NCBI RefSeq assembly: GCF_016031655.1
Contig: NZ_JACCHQ010000015.1
Span: 124,001-188,000 of the forward strand
Source: Bradyrhizobium glycinis
GTDB lineage: Bacteria; Pseudomonadota; Alphaproteobacteria; Rhizobiales; Xanthobacteraceae
DNA length: 64,000 nt
Direction of reading: 5' to 3'
Position numbers and translations under genes: made by a program
Shown: one piece after another, positions 53,031 to 62,505 of the stretch
Layout of the letters: every line of letters starts with the position of its first letter
How positions within the stretch are numbered: position 1 is the stretch's first letter
Notes under the pieces: generated by a model
Seen by the model: the letters and a program-made list of their open reading frames with translations, nothing else
Told to the model about the DNA's origin: nothing
Databases searched by the model: none

Positions 53031-53201
53031 CTCAAAACGGGACAGCGTTAACGCGTTGCCCCAGATCCGCCCGAACTTAATCCGCATTTAACTAAAAGTC
53101 GCCTTAATGACGCTCCGACCCTCTGCGAGACGCTGTTCCCGGATCGTGACCAGCGGCACTTCGAAGGGGGACTGAGTGACACCGTCCTGGACGCAAGGCG
53201 A

Positions 53202-54368
53202 ATGAGTACGAGTATCGCTGCGCAGAGTAACGCGGCACGGAAGTCCAAGAATTTCTCCAAGACCAATTCGCGGAAACCTTCCCGGAAAATGACCACGACC
53301 AGTTGGCTTGGCGTCGCGGCGATCTGCTGCGTCGTGATGGGCGCCGGCTGGACCATCCACAGCAACATCTTCGGCGCGAGCGTCTATCCGACGGTCGGCA
53401 GCGCCGGCTACGACGAGCCGGTGATCAAGCGCGCGCCCAGGGTGGCGCTGCGCGAGGCCGGCGAGGCCATCAAGGAAACCTTCGCGCTGCTGCCCGACCG
53501 CCTCCAGGTCGCAGCTCCGATCTCGCGCGAGATGTTCAACGAGCGCTTTGCCGCGGCCGCAACGCAAGGCGTGCCGTCGAATGCCGCAAGCGCCACACCC
53601 GCAACGCAGGTTGTTGCGGCGGCCAAGGACGCCCCGAAGCAGGGCGTGATCGCGAAGGTCGCGGAAGCGCTGAAGCCGGCAGCCAGGAGCGCCGATAACA
53701 CCGCGGACAAGACCAAGCGCGCGCCGGCTGCCCAGCTGCAACTCGCCTCGGCTGATCCTGCCGAGATCGTGCCGGCGCCCGAAGCGAAACCGAAATCCTT
53801 CGCCGATCGAGCCAAGGCCGCGGTGATGTCGATCACCGCTCCGCGCCAGTCGATGGTGGAAAAGCTCTGGGGCAAGCGCGAAGCGTCCGGCGGGCTGCTC
53901 GCCTACGCCTCGGCCGATGCCAGCATCACTGCGTCCATCGCCCCGAAGGAGCAGAACCCGATGTTCGGCGGCGCTCCGCCTTATGAGCGGGACACCGCGG
54001 TCTACGACATCACGGCCAAGATGGTGTATCTGCCCGACGGCACCAGGCTGGAGGCGCATTCCGGCCTCGGCGCCAACCGCGACGATCCGGACTCCCGCCG
54101 CCTGCGCATGCGCGGCGTGACGCCGCCGCACATCTATACGCTGAAGCCGCGCGAGGCGCTGTTCCACGGCGTGCCGGCGCTGCGCCTCACCCCGATCGGC
54201 GGCGAGAGCGCGATCTACGGCCGCGACGGCCTGCTCGCTCACACCTTCATGCTCGGGGCGGGCGGCGATTCCAACGGCTGCGTGTCGTTCAAGGACTATT
54301 ACGCGTTCCTCGACGCCTACCGCAACAAGGGCATCCGCAAGCTCGCGGTGCTGGCGCGGGTGGAGTGA
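53202..54368 (+). CDS. DUF2778-family envelope protein (Tlde1-like catalytic domain)
   Basis: A 388-residue protein: basic N terminus, a transmembrane helix at about residues 33-52, a long Ala/Lys/Pro-rich linker and a C-terminal DUF2778 domain (about 265-385). The end contains AHTFMLGAGGDSNGCVSF, the His...Ser-x-Gly-Cys arrangement of L,D-transpeptidase-like enzymes; DUF2778/Tlde1 proteins act on peptidoglycan. So a cell-wall role is inferred. No type VI secretion gene is near, so this is probably a housekeeping form. Confidence 0.85.
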   Translation: MSTSIAAQSNAARKSKNFSKTNSRKPSRKMTTTSWLGVAAICCVVMGAGWTIHSNIFGASVYPTVGSAGYDEPVIKRAPRVALREAGEAIKETFALLPDRLQVAAPISREMFNERFAAAATQGVPSNAASATPATQVVAAAKDAPKQGVIAKVAEALKPAARSADNTADKTKRAPAAQLQLASADPAEIVPAPEAKPKSFADRAKAAVMSITAPRQSMVEKLWGKREASGGLLAYASADASITASIAPKEQNPMFGGAPPYERDTAVYDITAKMVYLPDGTRLEAHSGLGANRDDPDSRRLRMRGVTPPHIYTLKPREALFHGVPALRLTPIGGESAIYGRDGLLAHTFMLGAGGDSNGCVSFKDYYAFLDAYRNKGIRKLAVLARVE

Positions 54369-54375
54369 GGCAAGC

Positions 54376-55005
54376 TCAGGCCGCAACGGTCTTGCGCAGT
54401 GCCATCTCGGTCGCGATCGCTGCTTTCACCGCGGGCCGCGCCTGCATGCGTTCGAGATAGGCCGCGAGCGGCGGCCATTGCGTGATGTCGATCCCTGCGG
54501 GACGGAGCAGCAGCAAGGTCCAGGTGAGATGGGCATCTGCCACGGTGAAGGCGTTGCCGACGAGGAATTCGCGGCCTGCCAGGTGCGCTGCCGGCACCGA
54601 CAAGGTCTGCATGATCCGCGCGCGCGGCTTGGCCAGCGAGCCGTCGTCCTTGTACCAGAAGGTTGGAAACAGGAACGCCTTGTGGATCTCGGCGCCGACG
54701 AAGCTCAGCCATTCCTGCAGGCGATAGCGATCGATGTCGCCAGGCCGCGGCGCAAGGCGTGCCTCCGGCTTCGCATCGGCGATGTATTGCAGCACGGCTG
54801 CGCTCTCCGTCAGCCGCTCGCCGTTCTCCAGCACCAGGACCGGCACCGCGCCCTTCGGTGACACGTCGCGGAAATCGCTGCCGTCGTCCACGAGCCGCTT
54901 GGTCCAGATATGGGCGAGGTGATACCGCGCCTCGATCCCGGCCTCCAGCAGCGCGATGCGGCTCGAGAGCGAGCAGGCCATCGGAAAGAAATAGAGCTGC
55001 AGCAT
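54376..55005 (-). CDS. Glutathione S-transferase family protein
   Basis: A 209-residue GST with an N-terminal thioredoxin-like domain (LQLYFFPMACSLSSRIALLEAG, where Ser and Cys stand at the glutathione-activating loop; VPVLVLENGERLTESAAVLQY binds glutathione) and a helical C-terminal domain (LVGNAFTVADAHLTWTLLLL). This is closest to the beta/GstA-like bacterial class. It follows the cysteine hydrolase gene by 13 bases. Confidence 0.92.
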   Translation of the reverse strand: MLQLYFFPMACSLSSRIALLEAGIEARYHLAHIWTKRLVDDGSDFRDVSPKGAVPVLVLENGERLTESAAVLQYIADAKPEARLAPRPGDIDRYRLQEWLSFVGAEIHKAFLFPTFWYKDDGSLAKPRARIMQTLSVPAAHLAGREFLVGNAFTVADAHLTWTLLLLRPAGIDITQWPPLAAYLERMQARPAVKAAIATEMALRKTVAA

Positions 55006-55018
55006 CGCAAGGTCTCCC

Positions 55019-55612
55019 TTAGCTCAGCGCATCGCTCTGCGCGATGATCGCGAAGCGGTCCGACAATTCGGCCAGCGCGACCTCGTGGATCATTCTCGCC
55101 GGCAGCGCGCCGCCGCGCCCATCGGGAAGATCGCGCGTGGCGCAGGCGTCGGCCGCGATCGTCGTGCGCAGGCCGAGATCGAGCGCGGCGCGCGCGGTTG
55201 AAGACACGCACATATGCGTCATGAAACCCGCGAGCACGATGTTCTTGCGCCCGGTCGCGGTCAGCCGGGCCTGCAGGTCGGTGCCGGCAAAGGCATTCGG
55301 CAGCGCCTTCTCGATCACGGGCTCGGTCGCGAGCGGCGTCAGGCGCTGGACGATCGCGCCGCGCGCCGCCTCGCGGTCGAACAGGCCGCCGGCGCGGCCC
55401 TTGTGCGCGACGTGGAAGATCGCAGCTCCGCTGTCCCGTGCGCGCGCCAGCAGGCGCGCAGCCGCTGCGATCGCCGCTTGCGCATCGGGCAGGGCGAGCG
55501 GGCCGGCGCAATATTCGTTCTGGATGTCGATCAGAACGAGGCAGGTCTCGTTGAGCTTGGGCGGATTGAGATCGGCGCCGGCGAGTTCGAGCAGCGTCTT
55601 CGGAGCGGTCAT
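55019..55612 (-). CDS. Isochorismatase-family cysteine hydrolase
   Basis: A 197-residue hydrolase with the catalytic triad of the family: Asp29 (CLVLIDIQNEY), Lys103 (VIEKALPNAF) and Cys136 (GFMTHMCVSSTAR). Substrates in the family include nicotinamide and other amides, and ureido compounds, so the exact reaction is unknown. First gene of a two-gene unit with the GST, and divergent from the LysR gene. Confidence 0.92.
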   Translation of the reverse strand: MTAPKTLLELAGADLNPPKLNETCLVLIDIQNEYCAGPLALPDAQAAIAAAARLLARARDSGAAIFHVAHKGRAGGLFDREAARGAIVQRLTPLATEPVIEKALPNAFAGTDLQARLTATGRKNIVLAGFMTHMCVSSTARAALDLGLRTTIAADACATRDLPDGRGGALPARMIHEVALAELSDRFAIIAQSDALS

Positions 55613-55683
55613 GCTGTCAGGCTTTCGTGAGTGTCGGATGCTTCGACACTAGCGCAGCAGCAGCCTGCCATTGTGCAGGACTA

Positions 55684-55702
55684 TTGCAGCTATTGGCTGC
55701 GA
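55684..55702. promoter_or_regulatory. Candidate LysR operator between the divergent genes
   Basis: Inverted repeat TTGCAGC-TATTG-GCTGCGA (six of seven positions pair) in the 127-base gap between the cysteine hydrolase and LysR genes. Position and T-N11-A-like symmetry fit LysR binding. Confidence 0.5.
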
Positions 55703-55739
55703 ATTTGCAGGCAGCGGCGGCGCCTGCTAAGCTCGCCCG

Positions 55740-56579
55740 ATGAACTGGGACGATCTGCGCATCATCGCCGCGGTCAGGGACGAGGGCACCTATGCCGGCG
55801 CCAGCGCGCGGCTGCGCATCGACGAGACCACCGTCGGCCGCAGGCTCGCGCGCATCCAGCGCGATCTCGGCGTGCCGCTGTTCGATGCGGTGGACGGCAT
55901 GCGGCGGCCGACGCGCCAGTGCGAGGCGGTGCTCGCGCATGTCGGTGCGATGGCCGCGCATGCGGCGGCGATCGAGCGCATCAAGGAGAGCCAGGCCGGC
56001 CCGATCGGGCGGCTGCGCATCGCCTCGACCAATGCCGTCGCCGAAGAGCTGCTGGCGCCGCATGCGAGCAGCTTCCTGCGCGATCATCCCGGGCTGACGC
56101 TGCAATTCCTCACCGCGAGCGGCAACGTCAAGTTCTCGCGCTGGCAGGCCGATCTCGCCATCCGCCTGCGCAAGCCGGAGAAGGGGGACTTCACGATCTC
56201 CAAGCTCGGCGACGTCAGGCTGTACTTCTTCGAGCCCGCGGACCGCGGCGGCAGCGAGCCGGTTGCGTGCGTCTACCCGGACGAGCTCGACGCGATTCCG
56301 GAAGCGCAGTTCTTGCGTGCGAAGCGGCTGACGAATGTGCGCTGCATCACCGACAATATCCGCATCATCCGTACCATGATCCAGTCGCATCAGGCCATCG
56401 GCGTGCTGCCCGAGCACAGCTGCGCTTCCCTGCTCGCCGACCGCAGCCTGCGCGCCACCCTGTTGCCGAAGCGCCGCGACGTCTGGCTGCTCGTGCAGAA
56501 CCACCTCAAGCGCGATCCGGCGACACGCGTGACGATCGACTGGGTGAGGGCGTGCTTCCAGGACATTTCGCGCAATTGA
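55740..56579 (+). CDS. LysR-family transcriptional regulator
   Basis: A 279-residue LysR-type regulator. The winged helix is at the extreme N terminus (MNWDDLRIIAAVRDEGTYAGASARLRIDETTVGRRLAR... in segments) and the effector domain follows (RLRIASTNAVAEELLAP onward). It faces the cysteine hydrolase/GST unit and probably controls it through the operator in the gap. The effector is unknown. Confidence 0.92.
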   Translation: MNWDDLRIIAAVRDEGTYAGASARLRIDETTVGRRLARIQRDLGVPLFDAVDGMRRPTRQCEAVLAHVGAMAAHAAAIERIKESQAGPIGRLRIASTNAVAEELLAPHASSFLRDHPGLTLQFLTASGNVKFSRWQADLAIRLRKPEKGDFTISKLGDVRLYFFEPADRGGSEPVACVYPDELDAIPEAQFLRAKRLTNVRCITDNIRIIRTMIQSHQAIGVLPEHSCASLLADRSLRATLLPKRRDVWLLVQNHLKRDPATRVTIDWVRACFQDISRN

Positions 56580-56647
56580 TGTCGCATATCGCCGCGATCA
56601 TCGCGCCACGCCGCGCAAGCTGCGACGAAAAAACTTCAGCCGCCCCC

Positions 56648-56676
56648 TTGCAACCCGAACGTGCCTGGTCTATTAG
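56648..56676 (+). promoter_or_regulatory. Predicted promoter of the tRNA-like/slipin unit
   Basis: TTGCAA (56648-56653), 17 bases, TATTAG (56671-56676), so transcription would start near 56683. This is one of the better sigma-70-like matches in the window. No sigma-54 GG-N10-GC element was found in the same region. Confidence 0.5.
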
Positions 56677-56773
56677 CGCCGTCCTTCGCTAGGCCATGGG
56701 TTCGGGCTCGCTGAGATCCCGACTGGCGCGGGCCGGTCTTCCGGTTTCGTGTTCCGCCGAATGAAGGAGAAAC

Positions 56774-56843
56774 GCAGGACGTAGCTCATGGAGAGCGTCG
56801 GGTTGAACACCCGAAGGCATCGGTTCGATTCCGGTCTCTTGCA
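56774..56843 (+). tRNA. Degenerate tRNA-like sequence 1 (anticodon-loop triplet GAA)
   Basis: D-arm GCTC-ATGGA-GAGC (loop too short), anticodon stem TCGGG/CCCGA with loop TTGAACA (triplet GAA at 56805-56807), and a T-arm ATCGG-TTCGATT-CCGGT. Its own acceptor GCAGGAC/CTCTTGC pairs at six of seven positions including one G-T, but there is an extra base before the D-arm and no CCA end. It is more likely a non-translating tRNA-like RNA or a decayed tRNA than a working tRNA-Phe. Confidence 0.5.
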
Positions 56844-56917
56844 CAAAGGATAGCTCAGTTTGGTAGAGCAGATGACTTTTACTCATCCTGTCGCGGGTTC
56901 GAATCCCGCTCCAGCGC
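56844..56917 (+). tRNA. Degenerate tRNA-like sequence 2 (tRNA-Lys-like, anticodon UUU)
   Basis: D-arm AGCTCAGTTTGGTAGAGC, anticodon stem GATGA/TCATC with loop CTTTTAC (UUU at 56878-56880), and T-arm GCGGG-TTCGAAT-CCCGC are all well formed. The acceptor is not: CAAAGGA against TCCAGCG pairs at four of seven positions, and the 3' end reads CTCC rather than CCA. It starts right after the first tRNA-like sequence. TCCAGCG pairs better with CGCAGGA (56773-56779) at the 5' edge of the first element. Confidence 0.55.
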
Positions 56918-57248
56918 TCCGTTTCAGCCTGAAAAGCTGATACCTCTGAAGGGGACCGGACGCGCGCTTCAGTCGCCGTCCGGCCGTATTGCCGACAAGG
57001 CTTTCGTCCGAACAACGACACTGTGAGACCGGCTTTGCGCCGCGGGTAGATACCGCTTGCGCTGATGCCGGGTGGCTCCACACGGCCGCGCGATACGTCT
57101 CGCGCGATCGCGCGCGTGCGCCCGTCGTCATGCAAGCTCAAGCCCCGGCCCGCCGATTTTTCAGGAAGCGTCGTCCGCGTCCTCACGTCCTTTGCAAACG
57201 AAACCTGTCGTCCGGCATCCGGCCGGGCGCAAATGAAGGAGGCGTGCC

Positions 57249-58412
57249 ATGACTTTGAACAAGGGCTGGCGCTTGCTGATGCTGAACGTGACGGTGAAGG
57301 ATGGCGAGCGTGCGTTGCTGACGCGCAACGGGCAGCTCGTGCGCGTGCTCGCGCCCGGCAAGCATCGCCTGTTCGATCCCCTGCACGAGCTGAAGGCCGA
57401 GGTGCTCGACGTGGTCCGCAGCGAATTTCCTGCGGAGCGCTACGCGGTGCTGAAGGCCGCGCGGCCTGATCTGGCCGCCGAGCTGTTCGAGGCGGTCGAG
57501 ACCAAGGCGGACGAGATCGCCATCGTCAGCCTCGACGGCCGGCCCGTGCATCTGATGACGCCCTGGCAGGTGCGCGTCTACTGGAAAGTTGCAACGCGCA
57601 TCGATGTCGAGCGCATCGATGTGTCCGCTGATCCCAAGGTCAGCGCGCGGCATCTGGCCATGATCGAGCGCAACCGTTCGGCCGTGACGTCGGAGACGGT
57701 GGTCGAGAACCACGAGGCGGGCCTGCTCTACGTCGAGGGCCGGCTCGTGGAGCGGCTCGCGCCCGGCCGGCACGCCTTCTGGACCGTCGGCCGCAAGATC
57801 GAGGTGAAGCGCCTCGACCTGCGGCCCCAGGCAGTCGAGATCACCGCGCAGGAGATGCTGACCAAGGACCGCATCGCGCTGCGGGTGACGCTGACGGCGT
57901 TCCGCCGGATCGTCGATCCCGAGCGCACGGTTGCGACCGTGCCCGACGTGGATGCGTGGCTGTACCGCCTGGTGCAGTTCGCGATCCGCGAGGCGGTAGC
58001 TAGCCGGACGCTGGACGAGGTGCTGTCTGCGAAGGTGGCGCTGGATGCGGAGCTGCGCGACTACGTGCGCGCACGCCTCGCAGAGTCCGGCGTGGAGGTC
58101 ACCGAGCTCGGCGTCAAGGACGTGATCCTGCCCGGCGAGATCCGGGAGCTGGTGAACAAGGTGGTGGAGGCGGAGCGGGTCGCGAAGGCGAACCTGATCC
58201 GCCGGCAGGAGGAGACCGCGGCGACGCGTTCGCTCCTGAACACCGCCCGCCTGATGGAGGAGAACCCCCTGCTGCTGCGGCTCAAGGAGCTGGAGTCGCT
58301 GGAGCGGCTGGTCGAGAAGGTCGGCCGCATCGACCTCCATGCCGGCGACGGCCAGGGCCTCGATGCCCTGCTAACCCGGCTCGTGCGCCTGAAGGCGCCC
58401 GAGAGCACATGA
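57249..58412 (+). CDS. Slipin-family (SPFH/band 7) protein
   Basis: A 387-residue SPFH protein. A short N-terminal stretch and band-7 core (VLAPGKHRLFDPLHEL, DRIALRVTLTAFRRIVDPER, REAVASRTLDEVLS) are followed by VEVTELGVKDVILPGEIRELVNKVVEAERVAKANLIRRQEE, the stomatin-like coiled coil, and a C-terminal region. Unlike most slipins no strong transmembrane anchor is seen. ATG 57249 follows AAGGAGG. It is ~330 bases after two tRNA-like sequences. Slipins are known neighbours of RtcB RNA-repair genes, but no rtcA/B is present here. Confidence 0.9.
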   Translation: MTLNKGWRLLMLNVTVKDGERALLTRNGQLVRVLAPGKHRLFDPLHELKAEVLDVVRSEFPAERYAVLKAARPDLAAELFEAVETKADEIAIVSLDGRPVHLMTPWQVRVYWKVATRIDVERIDVSADPKVSARHLAMIERNRSAVTSETVVENHEAGLLYVEGRLVERLAPGRHAFWTVGRKIEVKRLDLRPQAVEITAQEMLTKDRIALRVTLTAFRRIVDPERTVATVPDVDAWLYRLVQFAIREAVASRTLDEVLSAKVALDAELRDYVRARLAESGVEVTELGVKDVILPGEIRELVNKVVEAERVAKANLIRRQEETAATRSLLNTARLMEENPLLLRLKELESLERLVEKVGRIDLHAGDGQGLDALLTRLVRLKAPEST

Positions 58413-58416
58413 ACCG

Positions 58417-58440
58417 AAGGGCCGCCCATGGGCGGCCCTT
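58417..58440. terminator. Strong hairpin after the slipin gene
   Basis: Perfect 24-base palindrome: 11-bp arms AAGGGCCGCCC and GGGCGGCCCTT with a 2-base centre, starting 4 bases after the slipin stop. There is only a short TT after it, so it may be a rho-independent-like or stabilising hairpin. Confidence 0.6.
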
Positions 58441-58571
58441 CACATCGGCGTTGCTGCCTTTGCGATGAACGCGACCGGCGCGAGATGCGACCAATTTGAG
58501 TTCGTCGGGGATTGAGCGCGCTCGCAGGTTGCGTCATCTTGGGGTCGCAACGTCTTGATCAGGGAAGGCAC

Positions 58572-59318
58572 ATGAGCGTTCTTCAGGAATCGATCCGCCC
58601 CGTAGCGCGATCCAGCGACTGGAAGGCGATCGTCGTCCTGGTCCTCATGATCCCGGTGCTGTGGTCGCCGGTGATCCTGTTTCGCTTCGTCCTGTATCAG
58701 CCGTTCAACATTCCGTCCGGTTCGATGACACCGGCGCTGATGGTCGGCGACTACGTCTTCGCCGCGAAATACTCCTACGGGTATGGCCGCTATTCACTCC
58801 CTTTCGCGTCGTCCTGGATCTCGGGCCGCATCCTCGCCGCCGATCCCGAATATGGGGATATCGTGGTATTCCGGACGGCGAAGGACAGTTCTGTCGACTA
58901 CGTCAAGCGCGTCGTCGGCCTGCCCGGAGACCGCATCCAAATGCGGCAGGGCCGGCTCATCCTCAACGACCGCCCGGTGACCCGCGTCGCCCTCGAGGCG
59001 ACACCTGCCGGCGACGCCTGCGGTGTCGACGACCGTGCGGCGGTCAAGCGCTGGCGCGAGACGCTGCCGAGCGGCGCGTCCTATGTGACCTATGACTGCC
59101 TCGACGAAGGCTATCTCGACAACACCAACGTCTTCACGGTGCCGCCGGGCCACATCTTCGTACTCGGCGACAACCGCGACAATTCCACCGACAGCCGCAT
59201 GCTGTCGACGTTCGGCTTCGTGCCGATGGACAATCTCATCGGCAAGGTGACGCGGATCTTCTGGTCCCTCGACGAAGACGGCGAGCCGCGCTTCGAGCGG
59301 ATCGGGAAGGTGGAGTGA
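58572..59318 (+). CDS. lepB: Signal peptidase I
   Basis: A 248-residue type I signal peptidase. One N-terminal transmembrane helix (about residues 18-40) precedes the catalytic domain. The nucleophile is Ser51 in PSGSMTP and the general base Lys112 in DYVKRVVGLPGD; a GDNRDNSTDSR box is near the C terminus. Two Cys (in the AGDACGVDD and TYDCLDEG segments) could form a disulfide. It removes signal peptides at the periplasmic face of the inner membrane. ATG 58572 follows AGGGAAGG. A second copy of lepB is usual in this genus; whether this is the main one cannot be told. Confidence 0.93.
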   Translation: MSVLQESIRPVARSSDWKAIVVLVLMIPVLWSPVILFRFVLYQPFNIPSGSMTPALMVGDYVFAAKYSYGYGRYSLPFASSWISGRILAADPEYGDIVVFRTAKDSSVDYVKRVVGLPGDRIQMRQGRLILNDRPVTRVALEATPAGDACGVDDRAAVKRWRETLPSGASYVTYDCLDEGYLDNTNVFTVPPGHIFVLGDNRDNSTDSRMLSTFGFVPMDNLIGKVTRIFWSLDEDGEPRFERIGKVE

Positions 59319-59361
59319 GGCCTAAAGCGCCATGAATTGAGGCTCGATCGCTGCGAAGACG

Positions 59362-59491
59362 GGAGGTGCGCTCCCTCTCCCGCTTGCGGGAGAGGGTTGG
59401 GGAGAGGGTGTTTCCGCAATGGGACAATCCCCTAGAGGAGAAAACCCTCACCCGCGCCTTCGGCGCGACCTCTCCCGCAAGCGGGAGAGGT
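59362..59491. repeat. Palindromic repeat family F, copy 2
   Basis: Left GGAGGTGCGCTCCCTCTCCC and GCTTGCGGGAGAGGG; right CCTCTCCCGCAAGCGGGAGAGG. The first 29 bases are identical to copy 1 at 37233. Inner arms GGAGAGGGTGTTT and AAAACCCTCACC differ from copy 1. Confidence 0.85.
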
Positions 59492-59541
59492 TGCACGAGC
59501 CCGCGGCATCGATTCGACCTAAAGCCATTCCGCCCTAGGCC

Positions 59542-59579
59542 GTCATTCCGAGGCGCGCGGAGCGCCGGGCCGGAATGAC
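59542..59579. repeat. Minimal palindromic repeat family A, copy 6
   Basis: Only 38 bases: GTCATTCCGAGGCGCGCGG, AGCGCCGGG, CCGGAATGAC. It is the outer part of family A without the inner arms. Confidence 0.75.
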
Positions 59580-59604
59580 GGGTGGAGAGAACGGGGCCCA
59601 AAAC

Positions 59605-59632
59605 AAAAACCCCGGCATCGCTGCCGGGGTTT
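59605..59632 (-). terminator. Rho-independent terminator of groESL
   Basis: Read on the minus strand: AACCCCGGCA-GCGA-TGCCGGGGTT followed by TTTGTTTT. It lies 30 bases after the groEL stop. Confidence 0.93.
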
Positions 59633-59661
59633 CGCATTCGTATCGTGCCTGAACGGCTGGA

Positions 59662-61302
<1,641 letters not shown>

Positions 61303-61350
61303 CTGGAGTTTTCCTTAGGTGAGTTTGACTGGAGGGAAGGAGAGGGGCTC

Positions 61351-61665
61351 TTAAGCCGCCTTCTTCTTGGACTCGCTGACTTCGAGAACGCCCATCACGT
61401 CGCTCTCCTTCATGATCAGCAGGTCCTGGCCGTCGATCTTGACCTCGGTGCCGGACCACTTGCCGAACAGCACGCGGTCGCCGACCTTGAGGTCGATCGG
61501 GATCAGCTTGCCAGCTTCGTCGCGGCCACCGGGGCCAATGGCGACGACTTCGCCCTGGGAGGGCTTTTCCTTGGCAGTGTCGGGAATGATGATGCCGCCA
61601 GCGGTCTTCTCTTCTGCGTCGATGCGCTTGACCACGACGCGGTCGTGAAGCGGACGGAATTTCAT
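61351..61665 (-). CDS. groES: 10-kDa co-chaperonin GroES
   Basis: A 104-residue co-chaperonin: FRPLHDRVVVKRIDAEEKTAGGIIIPDTAKEKP (mobile-loop region) and VGDRVLFGKWSGTEVKIDGQ. It caps GroEL. The ATG has a perfect AGGAGGA site. It is controlled by the CIRCE element 45 bases upstream. Confidence 0.97.
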   Translation of the reverse strand: MKFRPLHDRVVVKRIDAEEKTAGGIIIPDTAKEKPSQGEVVAIGPGGRDEAGKLIPIDLKVGDRVLFGKWSGTEVKIDGQDLLIMKESDVMGVLEVSESKKKAA

Positions 61666-61709
61666 GCAGTCCTCCTAAACATTTGCACGAGTTGAGGATT
61701 TGGAGATTG

Positions 61710-61736
61710 TTAGCAGTCGTTGCCCGCGAGTGCTAG
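61710..61736 (-). promoter_or_regulatory. CIRCE element (HrcA operator) of groESL
   Basis: On the plus strand: TTAGCAGTC-GTTGCCCGC-GAGTGCTAG, compared with the consensus TTAGCACTC-N9-GAGTGCTAA; one mismatch in each arm. HrcA represses groESL here until heat stress titrates it. Confidence 0.9.
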
Positions 61737-61884
61737 CACGAGCGACGCTGAAATAGGACAGGAATTTTGCGGGGGCAAGGGTTTGTAGCAGGAAAATTAG
61801 CAGCCGAAAGCGTGGACTGCCAGAAACCACTTGCCATCGTTAACCAGCCTTGGAGGCCTCTTCGAGGCCCCTTGGGTGACCGTA

Positions 61885-61911
61885 TTAGCACGGAGTCGTG
61901 TCTGCTGCTAA
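61885..61911. promoter_or_regulatory. CIRCE-like degenerate inverted repeat between groES and usg
   Basis: TTAGCACGG-AGTCGTGTC-TGCTGCTAA has the same 9-9-9, 27-base geometry as CIRCE. The outer six bases of each arm are perfect; the inner three of the right arm have diverged. It lies 150 bases further from groES, on the usg side. Confidence 0.35.
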
Positions 61912-62065
61912 AGCATTGAATTTCAACAGCTTGTTAAACTTTTGGGCTTGAGATGAGTTGTCAGTTTGCGTCACATTTCTCGTCTGTGAGCGCATCGTTT
62001 CCGGGTGGCTCCCCGGGGCACGGACAAGCCACTCGCCGCATGCGCTCCTGCAAAGGAGGTTTGGC

Positions 62066-62353
62066 ATGGGACTGCGCGTTGGGGGTGTTTCCGACGATTT
62101 CCGGAAGCAGATGCTGGGCTATGGGCTGACGACGGCACAAATTCTCTATCGGATGCCGGATCATCCCTCGCTGCTCCAGACCTATGTCTGGCAGAACTAC
62201 GACATGTTTCCGAAATTTCCGGCCCTGAAGGACTTCCTGGCGTTTTGGCAGGAGAAGCTCGACGGCCCCCTCCATTCGGTCACGGTGGCGCATTCCAAGC
62301 TGATCAAGCCGGCCGAGCTCCGCGCCGTCGACGGCGTGTTCCGCCTGCATTGA
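62066..62353 (+). CDS. usg: Usg-family protein
   Basis: A 95-residue protein (MGLRVGGVSDDFRKQMLGYG...; YRMPDHPSLLQTYVWQNYDMFPKFPAL; HSVTVAHSKLIKP) matching the Usg family, named for an ORF upstream of trp genes in alphaproteobacteria. Its function is unknown. AAAGGAGGT precedes the ATG by six bases. It stands alone here and is not next to trpF. Confidence 0.88.
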   Translation: MGLRVGGVSDDFRKQMLGYGLTTAQILYRMPDHPSLLQTYVWQNYDMFPKFPALKDFLAFWQEKLDGPLHSVTVAHSKLIKPAELRAVDGVFRLH

Positions 62354-62376
62354 GGCGAACACCGGTGTCGTAGCCG

Positions 62377-62494
62377 CGTAGGGTGGATTAGCCCGCGGCG
62401 GCGCGAAGCGCTGTCGCTGGCGTAATCCACCTCGTTTCTCTCCGCGTGCCGAAACAGAATTGGTGGATTACGCCTTCGGCTAATCCACCCTACG
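62377..62494. repeat. Palindromic repeat family E, copy 2
   Basis: Left CGTAGGGTGGATTAGC, right GCTAATCCACCCTACG, with inner GGCGTAATCCACC and GGTGGATTACGCC arms. The G-to-T and C-to-A changes against copy 1 (GGGCGG to GGGTGG) are compensated, so pairing is kept. Confidence 0.85.
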
Positions 62495-62505
62495 AGATCA
62501 CGCAA

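Noticed and set aside
53202..54368. Type VI secretion effector (Tlde1)
   Set aside because: The catalytic domain is Tlde1-like, but there is an N-terminal membrane anchor and no T6SS or immunity gene nearby, so a housekeeping wall enzyme is more likely.
56580..56770. Sigma-54 promoter for the tRNA-like/slipin unit (as RtcR-controlled operons have)
   Set aside because: No GG-N10-GC pair in a TGGCAC/TTGC context was found; only a sigma-70-like promoter fits.
56689..57186. Minus-strand ORF with motifs like SGIRTRD and TGIEPMPSG
   Set aside because: These are the well-known false translations opposite tRNA sequences; the ORF covers the two tRNA-like elements and has no coding character.
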